A stretch of 64,000 nucleotides of DNA from Termitomyces sp. T153 (lineage: Eukaryota; Basidiomycota; Agaricomycetes; Agaricales; Lyophyllaceae), in NCBI GenBank assembly GCA_018296165.2, contig JACKQL020000049.1, positions 124,001 to 188,000 of the forward strand, in the 5' to 3' direction. Below are positions 53,648 to 63,631 of this stretch, one piece after another. Both the position numbers and the translations under genes were made by a program. Below the pieces are notes generated by a model, which worked only from the letters and a program-made list of their open reading frames with translations, did not search any database and had not been told where the DNA came from. The first letter of the stretch is position 1. Every line of letters starts with the position of its first letter.

Positions 53648-56600
53648 CGTTGCGCAGGCCGCAATGCTAAACTCAGCACGCCCTGAAGACTGGGACATCC
53701 TGGCTATCCAGGAACCATTTCTAGACCGCCTAGGTAACACCAAAGCATCTAGCTATTGGAGGGTTGTCTACCCCAGAGACCACCGCCGCGACGGATCCTC
53801 TCGATCCCGTTCTATTCTCCTTATCAACTCTAACATTTCAACAGATGCTTTTTCGGTCTTACCTGTCTGTTCGATGGACATCACCGCAATCCGCCTCAAG
53901 GGCGAATTTGGGAATCTGATGGTGTTCAATGTCTATAATGACTGCACACACAACGAGGCGCTGACGGCCCTCATGTCTTTCCTCTCCTCTGCGCGCCAGC
54001 CTTCCCACCCTCATCCTCCGGACCACATGGTCTGGCTAGGTGATTTCAATAGGCACCACCCCCTGTGGGAGTCCGCCGAGAATCGCCACCTCACAACACC
54101 TGAGAACTTCATCCAGCCTCTGTTGGATCTACTGGGGGAATATGATATGGAGCCTGCCCTCCCACCAGAGACACCCACACTTCAGTCTACGGCAGGCAGA
54201 TGGACACGCCCGGACAACGTCTGGAGGACGATTGGGGTGTCCGACCCTCTCATATCTTGCAACGTAGTACCTGCCTTGCGGCCCCCCATTACTGACCATC
54301 TTCCAATAATCACAGAGCTGGAGCTCCCACTGCCACGAGCAACCTCACCCCCCTCGAGGGACTTCCGTATGGCTGACTGGACCATGTTCAATGAAGTGCT
54401 GGCCGCGAAACTCGCGAGCCGCTCCCCAGCCGAGCACATATCTGACGAGGCAATGTTCCACCGCAAGGTCAACGACCTCTCCACCATCATCAGTGAGGTC
54501 ATGTCCATGGACAACATAGTCCCAGTGAAAACACCGTGCCCATACATGAAACGATGGTGGAACAAAGACCTTGAACGGCTCAAGGCCCAGAGGCATCGCG
54601 CTAACAATCTTGCCTTCAGGTTCCGGGATATTGAGGGCCACCCAGCCCAGGCTGAAGCAGCTCGACTCTCCCAGGAAATGGCCGCTGCCATCAGGAAGGC
54701 CAGGGAGGACCACTGGACTGACTGGCTTGAAGGGATCAACGCACGTCAGATCTACCTCGCCAACAAGTACGTTGTCCACGAACCCTCCGACCTCTCCTGC
54801 GCGAGAGTCCCCGACCTCAAAACTACAAACGGCGGTGCCCCCAGTATGGCCACGAAGAATGTAGATAAAGCGTCGGTGCTAGCTGAGTCCTTCTTCCCTT
54901 CTCCCCCCACTTCTTCCTCCATTCCCCATTCCGCCTACCCTGAGCTGCTTCCCGGCATCAGGCTCTTCACCCCCACTCGCATACGTGAGGCCATCTGGGG
55001 CCTACCCCCCTTTAAGGCTCCGGGCCCTGATGGGGTTCCCAACGTAGTACTGAAACGCTGCGTGGATACTCTCGTAGACCACCTCCACTTCATCTTTCAC
55101 GCAGTTTTTGAACTTGGGGTATACCATGACTCGTGGCTTGTATCCACCACCTTAGTGCTCCGTAAGCCTGGCAAGCCAGCTTACGATGTAGCCAAGGCCT
55201 ACCACCCCATAGGGCTCCTCAATACACTGGGGAAGCTCCTCTCTACCCTGGTTGCCGCTGACCTTTCCTTCCTTGCAGAGAAACACAGGATGCTCCCGGC
55301 CCACCAATTCGGTGGTTGTCCTGGTCGGAACACCTCAGATGTGCTGCACCTCGTTACCAACAGGATCAAGAATGCCTGGCGTTCAGGGAAAGTCGCGACA
55401 GCGCTCTTCCTCGACGTCCAAGGTGCCTTCCCCAACACTGTCCGCGACCGACTCATCCACAACATGCGCAAACGCAGAGTACCGACATGCTATGTCCATC
55501 TCGCTGAACGTATGCTCACCAACAGATGCACAAAATTGAGGTTCGACGACTTCGAATCTGACTGGATCGACATCCTCAATGGGACAACACAGGGATGCCC
55601 GCTATCAATGCTCTACTACGCCTTTTACAACGCCCCGCTCGTGCTGGTTGCGGATCCTGGTAACCCCACTGAGATGGCCTCCGGCTTTGTCAACGACGTG
55701 ATGTTCCTTGCCGTAGCTGTCACACTCCGTGAGGTCCATGAGAAAATAGCAGACATGATGGTTCGGCAACATGGTGGCCTCAGCTGGTCTCAAGAGCACA
55801 ACTCCCCCTTTGAGCTCAGCAAACTGGCCCTCATGAACTTTCCCCGGTCACACCACGACGAGATCCCCCAGGACTTATCACTGCTAAGATCTAACCCCGA
55901 CAGCCCCATGGCCCCTCAAACTATCAACACGGTGGCCTCATACAAGTACCTGGGGGTGGTTATCGACCCTCGACTCCGGTGGAACACGCACGCCCAGAAA
56001 GTCACAGCCAGCACCACGTGGTGGACATCGCAGATAGCCCGCCTTTCCCGCACCTCTGGGGGAATGCCCCCCCGATGGGTCCGCCAGCTTTACAATACGG
56101 TGGCGGTCCCTGCTTTCACTTACGCTGCTGACGTGTGGTTCACAGGTGTCTCCACCCCCTCGGACGGTGGGAGAAGGTCGGGTTCAGTCTTGGTCGTCAA
56201 GAAGCTCTGCCCCACCCAGCGCAAGGCAGCGAAGCTGGTGACCGGTGCACTGAGCACCACTGCGGGGGATGCCCTTGATGTCCACGCAAACCTTCTCCCA
56301 GTGGACCTGTTGTTTTGGAAGGTCCTGACCCATGCCGCGGTGCGTATTTCGTCTCTACCACCATCCCACCCCCTCCACAGCCCGGCTCGTCGAGCAGCTA
56401 ATTGGTTTGTGAGGAGACACCGCTCCCCTCTCCATAACCTCTTCTTTTTCACAGGTGTAGACCCCGTGTCCATCAAAACAGTGCATCCCATCCGCCGTCG
56501 ACCCAATTACCGCCTGTCCCTTACCACGCACATCGCGGACGACAAGGATGCAGCACTGATGGCCATCACAGACGCCCATGCGTCCACTTCCATCTCGGTT

Positions 56601-57602
56601 TACTGTGACGGATCTGGCTTCGAAGGGGGCGTTGGCGCCTTGGCGGTTCTTTATGTCAATCACCAGGAAACCTCCCATCTGATCTACCACCTTGGCTCTG
56701 ATGCAGAGCACACGGTCTATGAGGGCGAGGCCATGGGTTTCACCCTTGGCCTACACCTCCTGACATCGGTGGTCCGTAGCATCGATGGGCAGGTAATCAT
56801 GGGTAGTGACAGCCAGGCCGCTATAAAGGCCCTATTAAACCAACGCCCCCACCCAGCCCACTACCTCCTCGACCAGGTCCACACGGCGGCGGAGAACCTG
56901 CACCATAAGGTCGACAGGCTCTCTCAAGCATCCCGCAGGCGGGCAGCGCTCTGCGCGGGCTGGCGATGGGTCGACAGAACCAGAGGCGTAGTTGACCTGC
57001 AGGTGCACTGGTCCCCTGGCCACGTCGGCTTCGGTCCTAACGAGAGGGCCGACGTACTCGCCAAAATCGCGGCCCAAGGAACGTCCAGCACACCAAAGCA
57101 CCTTCCAGTCTACCTGAGATCCAAGCCCCTACCAGCAAGCATCCCGGCCACACGCCAGCACCTCCTCGCCAATACCATAGCGAAGTGGAAGAGCCGATGG
57201 AGAAGATCCCCTCGTTTCAAGAACATCAACAGGATCGACGATTCCTTCCCATCGCGACGATACATGCGGCTGGTCAGGGACCTCGGGTGCAGGCAGTCCG
57301 CTATCCTGATGCAACTCCGTACCGGCCACATCGCCCTCAACCAATACCTCTTCCGTATCAAACGGTCCGAGACCCCGGTCTGCCCCAACTGCCTAGGCCT
57401 TACGGTGGAAACAATCCATCACTTCCTCTTTGAATGCCCGCACTACCAGCAGGAACGACACGTCCATCTTAGAACCAAACTTTGTCGCAAAGCTGAGTCC
57501 CTAAAACACCTGCTAGCCACTGCCGATGCCCTAAAATATCTTTTCAGGTTTATATGCTCAACACAACGCTTTAAGCTTCTGTCGCCTTCTGACCCCACCT
57601 GA
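53580..57602 (+). CDS. LINE ORF2: endonuclease, reverse transcriptase, RNase H
   Basis: A 1340-residue frame, +1 relative to ORF1. Residues 1-245: apurinic-type endonuclease (CIWQQNVRKS, AIQEPF, WLGDFNRHHPLW, ITDHLPI). RT lies at about 480-760: FKAPGPDGVPN, YHPIGLLNTLGK, LFLDVQGAFPN, NGTTQGCPLS, and the catalytic box FVNDVMFLA near residue 703. RNase H at about 1003-1155: VYCDGSGFEGG, YEGEAMGF, GSDSQAAI, HWSPGHVG and NERADVLAK. Zinc motif CPNCLGLTVETIHHFLFEC near 1267. It nicks target DNA and copies RNA by target-primed synthesis. The FxDD Asp is Asn (GTC AAC GAC), which should inactivate RT. Otherwise the frame is intact. Confidence 0.92.
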   Translation: MIVRPTAAPEKICIWQQNVRKSDVAQAAMLNSARPEDWDILAIQEPFLDRLGNTKASSYWRVVYPRDHRRDGSSRSRSILLINSNISTDAFSVLPVCSMDITAIRLKGEFGNLMVFNVYNDCTHNEALTALMSFLSSARQPSHPHPPDHMVWLGDFNRHHPLWESAENRHLTTPENFIQPLLDLLGEYDMEPALPPETPTLQSTAGRWTRPDNVWRTIGVSDPLISCNVVPALRPPITDHLPIITELELPLPRATSPPSRDFRMADWTMFNEVLAAKLASRSPAEHISDEAMFHRKVNDLSTIISEVMSMDNIVPVKTPCPYMKRWWNKDLERLKAQRHRANNLAFRFRDIEGHPAQAEAARLSQEMAAAIRKAREDHWTDWLEGINARQIYLANKYVVHEPSDLSCARVPDLKTTNGGAPSMATKNVDKASVLAESFFPSPPTSSSIPHSAYPELLPGIRLFTPTRIREAIWGLPPFKAPGPDGVPNVVLKRCVDTLVDHLHFIFHAVFELGVYHDSWLVSTTLVLRKPGKPAYDVAKAYHPIGLLNTLGKLLSTLVAADLSFLAEKHRMLPAHQFGGCPGRNTSDVLHLVTNRIKNAWRSGKVATALFLDVQGAFPNTVRDRLIHNMRKRRVPTCYVHLAERMLTNRCTKLRFDDFESDWIDILNGTTQGCPLSMLYYAFYNAPLVLVADPGNPTEMASGFVNDVMFLAVAVTLREVHEKIADMMVRQHGGLSWSQEHNSPFELSKLALMNFPRSHHDEIPQDLSLLRSNPDSPMAPQTINTVASYKYLGVVIDPRLRWNTHAQKVTASTTWWTSQIARLSRTSGGMPPRWVRQLYNTVAVPAFTYAADVWFTGVSTPSDGGRRSGSVLVVKKLCPTQRKAAKLVTGALSTTAGDALDVHANLLPVDLLFWKVLTHAAVRISSLPPSHPLHSPARRAANWFVRRHRSPLHNLFFFTGVDPVSIKTVHPIRRRPNYRLSLTTHIADDKDAALMAITDAHASTSISVYCDGSGFEGGVGALAVLYVNHQETSHLIYHLGSDAEHTVYEGEAMGFTLGLHLLTSVVRSIDGQVIMGSDSQAAIKALLNQRPHPAHYLLDQVHTAAENLHHKVDRLSQASRRRAALCAGWRWVDRTRGVVDLQVHWSPGHVGFGPNERADVLAKIAAQGTSSTPKHLPVYLRSKPLPASIPATRQHLLANTIAKWKSRWRRSPRFKNINRIDDSFPSRRYMRLVRDLGCRQSAILMQLRTGHIALNQYLFRIKRSETPVCPNCLGLTVETIHHFLFECPHYQQERHVHLRTKLCRKAESLKHLLATADALKYLFRFICSTQRFKLLSPSDPT

Positions 57603-58015
57603 CGGGGCCCCCATACCCCCAGGTGGAAGCCCCCCCCGGCCCGGTTACTCAACCCCCCGCTAACATACTTAATCTAGTTCAAAACTTCTTGCTGATGGCA
57701 CTCGGCATGAGCCCACCATGACTACTGACTCTTCTTCATTCCAGCATTGGTTGGGTACGCGGCCCAGCTGCTCGTCCCCCATCGCCCGGCTCACAGTTGG
57801 GCACTTGTTGCCTTCCAAAACCTCGTCATACCCCACCAGGTTCTTTTCAGGTTCCTACCAGGGGAGCATGGCCTAAAACGGCACTAGGACGCGCCGGCTC
57901 ACTCATTCTCTGCGTATGCAGGGGGGTGTTGTATTCCATGGCTCTTGTACAAGTAGCTACTTCCGATGTACCGTGTAACATAGGCGCGTAGCGCTTCAGA
58001 CACGTAAATGGATTT

Positions 58016-58033
58016 AAAAAAAAAAAAAAAAAA
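58016..58033 (+). other. Poly(A) tail of the LINE
   Basis: 18 or so A residues directly before the right target duplication (58034-58044). Confidence 0.9.
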
Positions 58034-58044
58034 GTATTGTTGCA
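58034..58044. repeat. Target site duplication of the intact LINE, right
   Basis: AGTATTGTTGC, identical to 51581-51591. B2 gag-protease sequence continues beyond it. Confidence 0.85.
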
Positions 58045-59860
58045 CAGAAAAGTGTGGCCAGGGTGGAGAAGATGTTGGGGTCTGGTCTGTAGTCTAGTGC
58101 ATCTTCAAGACCTAAACCACTGACTTGTTTTCCATAAACTGGTAGTTATAGTCTTCTCTGTTGATCATCCACACAGCGCATCCCATCACCTGTCATTTAG
58201 GACAACTGCAAATAAAGTGTCCCTGCTCACCACATAGGATGCACACACCCTCCTTCCATCATTTCTCCTGTGTTTCCTCCAGCACATCAATCCACAGGCT
58301 ATCCCGAATCCTGTTTGCACATAAGGCTTCTTGGTCATTGGCAGGGTCTGGAATGTTGTCATGGTCATCAGAGTTGGTGTCCAGGGGTTCCGGAGTTTCA
58401 TGGAGGTTGGTGGCATTGAGCTGGGCCAGCAGACATTGTTCCAGGGGTCAATTGGTGCTGGTAGTTCCTTGGCCTGGGGGAAAACGGGGCACAGGGTTGG
58501 CAGGGTTAGTGGGGATTGAGGATTGAATGCTATTGATTGCTCTGGCCTGCCAGTTGGTGTTACCGGAGGCATTCCAGGGGGTCTGGGGCACTGTGTTTTT
58601 GCTGCGATCTTCCCAGTAACATTGGTCAACCTGGGTAATGAGCACCTTGTACCTGTCATAGGTGGTTTGCTTGGGTGCGAGGCAAAGGACATCCTTGATC
58701 TGTTGAGGCAGGATGTGATGGAGGGCAAATTGGAGAGCATTGTAGTTCCAGCTGGTCTCATAGGCTTCCTGTTTGAATTGTACAATAAAGGTCATGAAGT
58801 GTTTGTTGTCATGCATTTGGAGGTTGAAGAGATTTTCCTCCACCTCTGCTACAGTGTCAAAGACACTGAACTTACTCGAGAATTCCTGGGTGAAAGCAAG
58901 CCAATTGGAGAGTACAGGGTTGTTGGGGTCAAACTGGAGTAGTGCAGTGTAATGATCAAAGGTGATACCCTGTAAATATGATGCGGCAAAGGCCACTTGT
59001 GAGCTCTCAAGTTGGAAGGTAATTGGCTTAGCTTGGAACATAGTCAGACACTGGGTTAGAAAGATTTGCCACTTCCAGGGGTCATGGCCAGTGAAGGGTT
59101 TGGGCTTCTGAATGTCAAGCTTACCCTCCCAGACCAGTGCATCATGGGTATTGTCCTGTGAATTTTGAGCTTGGGGCGGGGGTCCAGTATTGTAGTAGTA
59201 ATAGTAGTTGTTCCTGTTTCTGTGCTGGGGGGGGAAGTTGTCCATTGCCAGGCCCCATCTCCCAGGGGGTCCACTGTTGGGTGGCTCTCTGCTGGGAGGT
59301 TGGCCTGCATTGCCCAGGGCAGGCCCCGGGGCCCATCGAGGGGGAGGGGGTCCTCCAGGGGTGGGAGGTCCAAAATAATTGGCATCGGTGGGAGGGTTAG
59401 GCATTGGAGCAGGCAGGGGACAAGGAGGGTTGGTAGGAAAGGGTGGTCGGGGCACCCTGGGGCCCATGGGCTGTTGTGGGGGGACTGAGGCATTGGGATG
59501 GGGTGGAGGGGCATTGACACAAGGGGCATGGAGGTCGAAGTGGGGGGGTCGGTCTTGTGGAGGTCCGTTGTGTGGGGTGTGCTCATTGGCAGGGTTACTA
59601 GGCTCATCGATGTTGGAGAGAGTCTGGTTGTTGTCATCAATGTGTGGGGGTGGCCATTGGGAGTGGGGTTCAGGGATGGTGGGCTGGTCCCAGGTGTGGA
59701 AGGTGCTGAGAACAGAGTTGGCCCAGGGGTGAGCAGAGAGGGCCAAGGTATGGGTGGCTGGTTGGTCAAACAATCCCCCCACGAGGTTAAGGTTCCTTAA
59801 GATGCTGGAGGCTGCGTTGAGTTCTTCCTGCTGACGGGGAATGGAAGGCAGGGCTTTGCT
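58045..59860 (-). pseudogene. B2 Gag, main part
   Basis: The 444-codon frame 59782-58448 is the core of Gag. It has a long Pro- and Asn-rich N-terminal part (residues 1-215), then a Gag core (KPFTGHDPWKWQIFLTQCL, YLQGITFDHYTALLQFDPNN, NWLAFTQEFSSKF, LPQQIKDVLCLAPKQ). In the next frame a zinc knuckle, CILCGEQGHFICSC, lies at about 58240-58195 and fits C-x2-C-x4-H-x4-C. Upstream of 59782 the same frame continues (QQEELNAASSILRNLNL) toward the 1.06-kb insert. Gag would package element RNA. Confidence 0.8.
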
Positions 59861-59923
59861 TCATATTCCGATGGGCTCCTTGCTGATGAGCCCCAGTTAT
59901 TGCTGAGCACCATTTTTTTGGCA

Positions 59924-60985
59924 TTTCAGACTTAGTGGCAGCTGACTACCTTGAATCCAACACAAGTCACAGCACTCAGCACATGAGACTTAGCCCAAGG
60001 ATTGGACCAAAGCATGAGACTTTAGTGACTGCGAGACTTAATGATCACAAGAAACATCATGTGGAGTCTGGAACTTAAGCCTAAATCATCAAGGCCTAGA
60101 CCCTCCCTAGTGACAATTATTAGTGACCCTAGTGACTCTAGTGACAAAATAGCATCTCTTATTATATATGGACAAATTATCAGACGTGTACCTTTTTACT
60201 ATCATTTCTTTTGCCGAGCTTACCAACATACTTGAACAGCATCTACGCTTCAGGTATTGACATCAGACTCGTTACTTTTTGGTTTCATTTGCAATTAGGT
60301 GCTGCCAAGACTTTGCCTATGATTTTTCACTTAGTTACAGACTGACACCTCATATGCACCCTAAACACAGTGACAGACACCATTGCTAGTGGTGCCTATT
60401 TGTTTACTTTTCCATACTATACTTTGAAACATATAAATACTGATTGTACATAGACACTAAAAAGGACAGAGAAGAACAATCAGAGAACTGCTATCTTTGA
60501 GCTTACCAGCAAGAGATTTCACTTTGCCTCTTTCGCTCTTTTTATTGCCTTTGACCCAGGCTTAGCAATAAGCCTCCTCAACTTCGACCTCGACTGAGTA
60601 TGGTGCTAACTGTGGGTGCCTATTTTAGTTAATCCAACTTAACAATGCTAGCAACTATGGCTAGCGACCAGTTTACATTTGTCCCTTAATTTTAGTCTTC
60701 CTGTTACCACCTTTCCCCATCTCTACCCTATTCCCTCACTCTCCACTACCTCTGTTAGGAGGGCATTTTGTCTTAGTGATGTTACTTGTCTTTACCCCTT
60801 TTTCTTTCCTGATCATCACTAGCAACTTCTGCTAGCAATAGCAACTTTTATTGACTTCACTCCACAATGTAACTTGTGCTCTAGTTCTCTGGGACGGTTA
60901 CTGACTCATCCTCAACTATTAACTTCCTACTGCCAGCTACTCTATCTAGTGACTAGTGTTAGGTCCTCTTTTTAGGTTTTCTGCA
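59924..60985. mobile_element. LTR-like noncoding insert in B2 gag
   Basis: B2 gag sequence stops at about 60991 and resumes below 59919. TGGCA occurs at both edges (59919-59923 and 60986-60990) and could be a 5-base target duplication. The 1.06 kb between is AT-rich, has no coding potential, and has a TATA box (ACATATAAATACT near 60430) followed by pyrimidine-rich sequence, so it resembles a solo LTR. It also iterates CTAGTGAC and CTAGCAAC motifs. The borders do not show a clear TG and CA pair, and no other copy is in the window. Confidence 0.5.
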
Positions 60986-61011
60986 TGGCACTAGGTGGCA
61001 TAGGAGCACAT

Positions 61012-61756
61012 CATTGCATTGCACATGGAAGGAGCAGACAGGGTCTAGAGGGTCTTCAAAGGGGTGGGGGTTCAGGCTGGTGTGAATTTCTTTGACCAAT
61101 GCGTGGAGCTCATTCTATAAGTTATTGTCAATGCCCAGGGTGCCTTTTGTAGTCTCCGGGAGGTTCCCTTGCAGATAGCGCTCATAGAAGTCAAGGAGTC
61201 AATCCGCCCAGACTTCTGGAGTCGCGGAGATGTCAGGGTAACCTAGGTTGGTGAGGAGGGTGTGGGTGTGTCTTGCGAACTCTGTGGGAGAAAGGCAGAG
61301 GAAGCAGAGGACTTTGTTGCATTGTTGGGCATAGGCTTTGACTCTTTGCTGCCTAGGAGAAGGAGGAGCTTGAGCGGAGAACAGCAGACAAGGGGGGGAA
61401 TAATTATCCATAGGCCCTGGAGGGCTTGGAGCTGCAGCGGGGACTGGGTATGCATAATAGTGGGTGGGGGGAAGGTAGGCAGGGTTAGGGGGTGCTGCAG
61501 AGTATCCTCTGGGGTACATATGGGGATTGTTGCCATTGGTGGAGAATGCAGGAGGGTGGCGCCAGCCCAGAGGTATTCCCTGGCTGATGGAGGGGGTGTA
61601 GAACACCTGGTTGGGGTCAGGAGTCCAGTGATGAGGGACATACTGATCCGCAGGGGGGCCTGGATAGAATGGGGCATAGGGATTTTCCAGTACCAGTCAA
61701 CCATAGATGTCGGTTAGGTAGCTGGTGGGGTTGTACATGGGGTTATACACAGACAT
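61012..61756 (-). pseudogene. B2 Gag, N-terminal part
   Basis: The first ATG after the primer-binding site is at 61756 (MSVYNPMYNPTSYLTDIYG). A TGA where Trp is expected follows. It then continues through a Pro/Tyr-rich stretch (YLPPTHYYAYPVP) and QQRVKAYAQQCNKVLCFLC to LDFYERYLQGNLPE and NELHALVKEIHTSLNPHPFE. It joins the main Gag part after removal of the 1.06-kb insert, with a frame change at an A7 run. Function beyond Gag is not known. Confidence 0.55.
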
Positions 61757-61775
61757 TGAGAATGGGGTAAGGGGG

Positions 61776-61787
61776 AGTCTTGATATT
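61776..61787 (-). promoter_or_regulatory. Self-priming primer-binding site of B2
   Basis: Minus-strand AATATCAAGACT lies one base inside the 5' LTR. It is the exact 12-base reverse complement of AGTCTTGATATT, found in the LTR at 62340-62329 (minus), 32 bases after the TATA box. This is the arrangement of Tf1/sushi elements, in which the RNA 5' end primes reverse transcription. Confidence 0.7.
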
Positions 61788-61788
61788 A

Positions 61789-62729
61789 TGTCAGGTTCCA
61801 CTGATGACAGGGGCTCAGCTACACTGGCAAATCCTTACTAGGTGGATGCGATGTCCTGCGCTTATAACCAAGCATCCAGGATTGGTGCGGAGGGGAGGAA
61901 CTTGCAAGGGGGAGCTAGGAGGGGGCGGTCTGAGCAAGTCTGGAGTGGTTTGGAGATGTCTAAGACCAAGTGTATTAGACATCAAACCTGGATGGGCATC
62001 GGAACAAGTTTGTGAGTGTGCAAATAGAATGCAGGGTAAGCGGAGGCTTTGCAATTGATGGGGGTGGAGCCAGAGTTTGATGGGAGATCACCAAGGTGTA
62101 ATGGGTTCCTGGGCTGAGCAGAGAGTGAGGTCCGGAGTTGTCGTAAGAATGTTCAGGTCATAACACATGCATGGAGTTCATACTGATGTTGGAGATGAAA
62201 GGAACTTAGGAAGACAAAGGAAATATACACAGTCGAGACAAGATGAGACAGAGAAAAGAGATAGATTCAAAACTAAAAATAGAAACAGTGATGAGATGAA
62301 GGATGAGACATAGGAAACCAGTAAATGCAATATCAAGACTAAAGTACCAGGGGTTACTCTACAACTTATATACCTACTACTGGGTGGTTCTGGAGGGCAG
62401 AGGATATGGTGGTGGGCTTGACAGAACTGCACAGAGTCGACGGTTGTCAGGTATGATCTTGGAGTGGGCCGCAGTGACATTCTGATGGGATCAGTTGGGA
62501 AGCAGATCACTCTGGGGTTAGAGGAAGTCTTGGGAGTCCAGGGGAATTCAGGGGATGCATCAACTGCTGCAGAGAAGGCATTGGAGTTGATCAAGGAGCC
62601 ATTGGGGTTTGCTGAGGAAGTGTTGGAGATGCCCAAAGTGGGTGCAGAGGGTGGGCAAGGGTTGGGGAGTTTGGCGGAGCATTGGGGGGGCTGGGGGCAC
62701 TGTCAGGGTCTAGGGACTGGGTCGTGACA
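61789..62729 (-). repeat. 5' LTR of B2
   Basis: 941 bases, TGTCAGGTTCC to GTCGTGACA on the plus strand. It matches 43971-45151 apart from a missing 240-base segment and scattered transitions. It holds the promoter: TATA box at 62372-62365 and self-priming motif at 62340-62329. Confidence 0.9.
62365..62372 (-). promoter_or_regulatory. TATA box of the B2 5' LTR
   Basis: Minus-strand TATATAAG, 32 bases before AGTCTTGATATT, the same distance as in the LTR at 20348-21419. Confidence 0.6.
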
Positions 62730-62734
62730 ATTGC
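62730..62734. repeat. Target site duplication of element B2, right
   Basis: ATTGC, identical to 43966-43970. Confidence 0.85.
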
Positions 62735-63200
62735 ATACCCAGCACAGGCCCAGCTTCTGATCACACAGGACCATGAGCTCTGTAGGAGAAGTCTTCTTTA
62801 CTCCTCAGTGGTGTTCCCACCAGTGAGGAGTTGATCTGAACTCTAATGGCCACTGAGAAGGATCAGATTCCTTCCAGCCTCAGTGTTGTGAGTGCATACA
62901 AAGGGGTTTTCCCTTTGTCTGCCAATGCCATGGCACCTACTGGCTCTGCCATTGGGTATAGCCAAGTAGGGGGCCCTTGAGAGCCCTCCACTGTGACACT
63001 CTCCCAACCACCTGCAAGTGGTTGTACTGGAGTAACTGCTGGAAGCCCACCTGGCATCACAGCACTCTTCCTGCCCCCATCATGGTGTGATGTGGCAACT
63101 CCTGATGTCCTCTGTGGAGCACTCTTCAATGCTCCATTAAATTCTCTCTCAGACCTAGGCCCAAGCACCTGACCTTCCATGGTCACCACAGTGCTCATTG
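62735..63200 (-). other. Unrecognised decayed coding sequence at the B2 target site
   Basis: A minus-strand open stretch 63198-62863 (111 codons, MSTVVTMEGQVLGPRSE) is followed by stops. Joined across the B2 insertion it continues at 43966-43685 (AAPAVFIETIPEDVADTSD), so B2 landed in a single older coding remnant, perhaps of a retroelement. I do not recognise the family. Confidence 0.4.
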
Positions 63201-63544
63201 CAGAAGATGCATGTCAAAAATTTTGATGTGCTGATTGTAACTAGTGGCAGTGAACTTTTTTTTTCAGAAGTTTGGGTTCTTTCTTTGCAAACAAGTTATC
63301 ACTTGTTTGATATAAAAAAATGTAACATGTCCATTATGGGTCACACAGCTTATGGTTCACACCTTGTAAGTCAAAGCCAGTTGATAGTTCTGTCTATGAA
63401 GTATGAAGTAAGATGCTGCCTTATATAAGTAATTGTATAGTACTTTTAGAAATAGTGTCATGTGATGCTACCCATATAATTAAACATTATTATTAGTATT
63501 GCACAAAGGTGAAGGCAAGTAACAGGCACTCTGTTATACCCAAA
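63201..63544. other. No gene seen
   Basis: AT-rich sequence without a supported feature. Confidence 0.4.
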
Positions 63545-63631
63545 CACCAGGTTATCAGTGCAAGATGTCACATCTGCCTAGTAAGGACTTGCCTAGTGCA
63601 GCTGAGCCCCTGTGGTTAGCAGAACCTGACA
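63545..63631 (+). repeat. Fragment of a family B LTR
   Basis: About 87 bases match the end of the B LTR in plus orientation (CTAGTAAGGACTTGCCTAG, then GCTGAGCCCCTG and GAACCTGACA). The rest of the LTR is missing. Confidence 0.65.

Larger units (their letters stand above)
51592..58033 (+). mobile_element. Near-complete LINE (Tad1-like) inserted in B2
   Basis: A 6.44-kb plus-strand non-LTR retrotransposon with a 5' leader (51592-51760), two overlapping long open frames, a 3' region rich in C (57603-58015) and a poly(A) tail (58016-58033). It is flanked by an 11-base target duplication. CpG content is high, in contrast with the host element. The ORF1 zinc knuckles plus endonuclease, RT and RNase H in ORF2 fit the Tad1 group of fungal LINEs; that assignment is inference. 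It is full-length in structure but carries a mutation in the RT catalytic box. Confidence 0.93.
43971..62729 (-). mobile_element. Chromovirus B2, complete element with LTRs and nested insertions
   Basis: A minus-strand Ty3/gypsy element of 18.76 kb is bounded by LTRs at 61789-62729 (5') and 43971-45151 (3') and flanked by ATTGC on both sides. It contains a LINE (51592-58033) and an LTR-like insert (59924-60985). Without them it is about 11.2 kb. Sense order: LTR, self-priming site, gag, protease, RT, RNase H, integrase, chromodomain, then gene D on the opposite strand, polypurine tract, LTR. It is large for a chromovirus. Coding parts carry several stops, and the YLDD box of RT is intact. CpG is less depleted than in B1 and B3, so this is the youngest B copy here. 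Confidence 0.92.

Noticed and set aside
54182..54739. 185-codon minus-strand frame opposite LINE ORF2
   Set aside because: A shadow of the endonuclease-RT linker, without a recognisable domain.
58186..58785. 199-codon frame as a separate protein
   Set aside because: It overlaps B2 Gag in another frame. Only the short zinc knuckle region in the neighbouring frame is meaningful.
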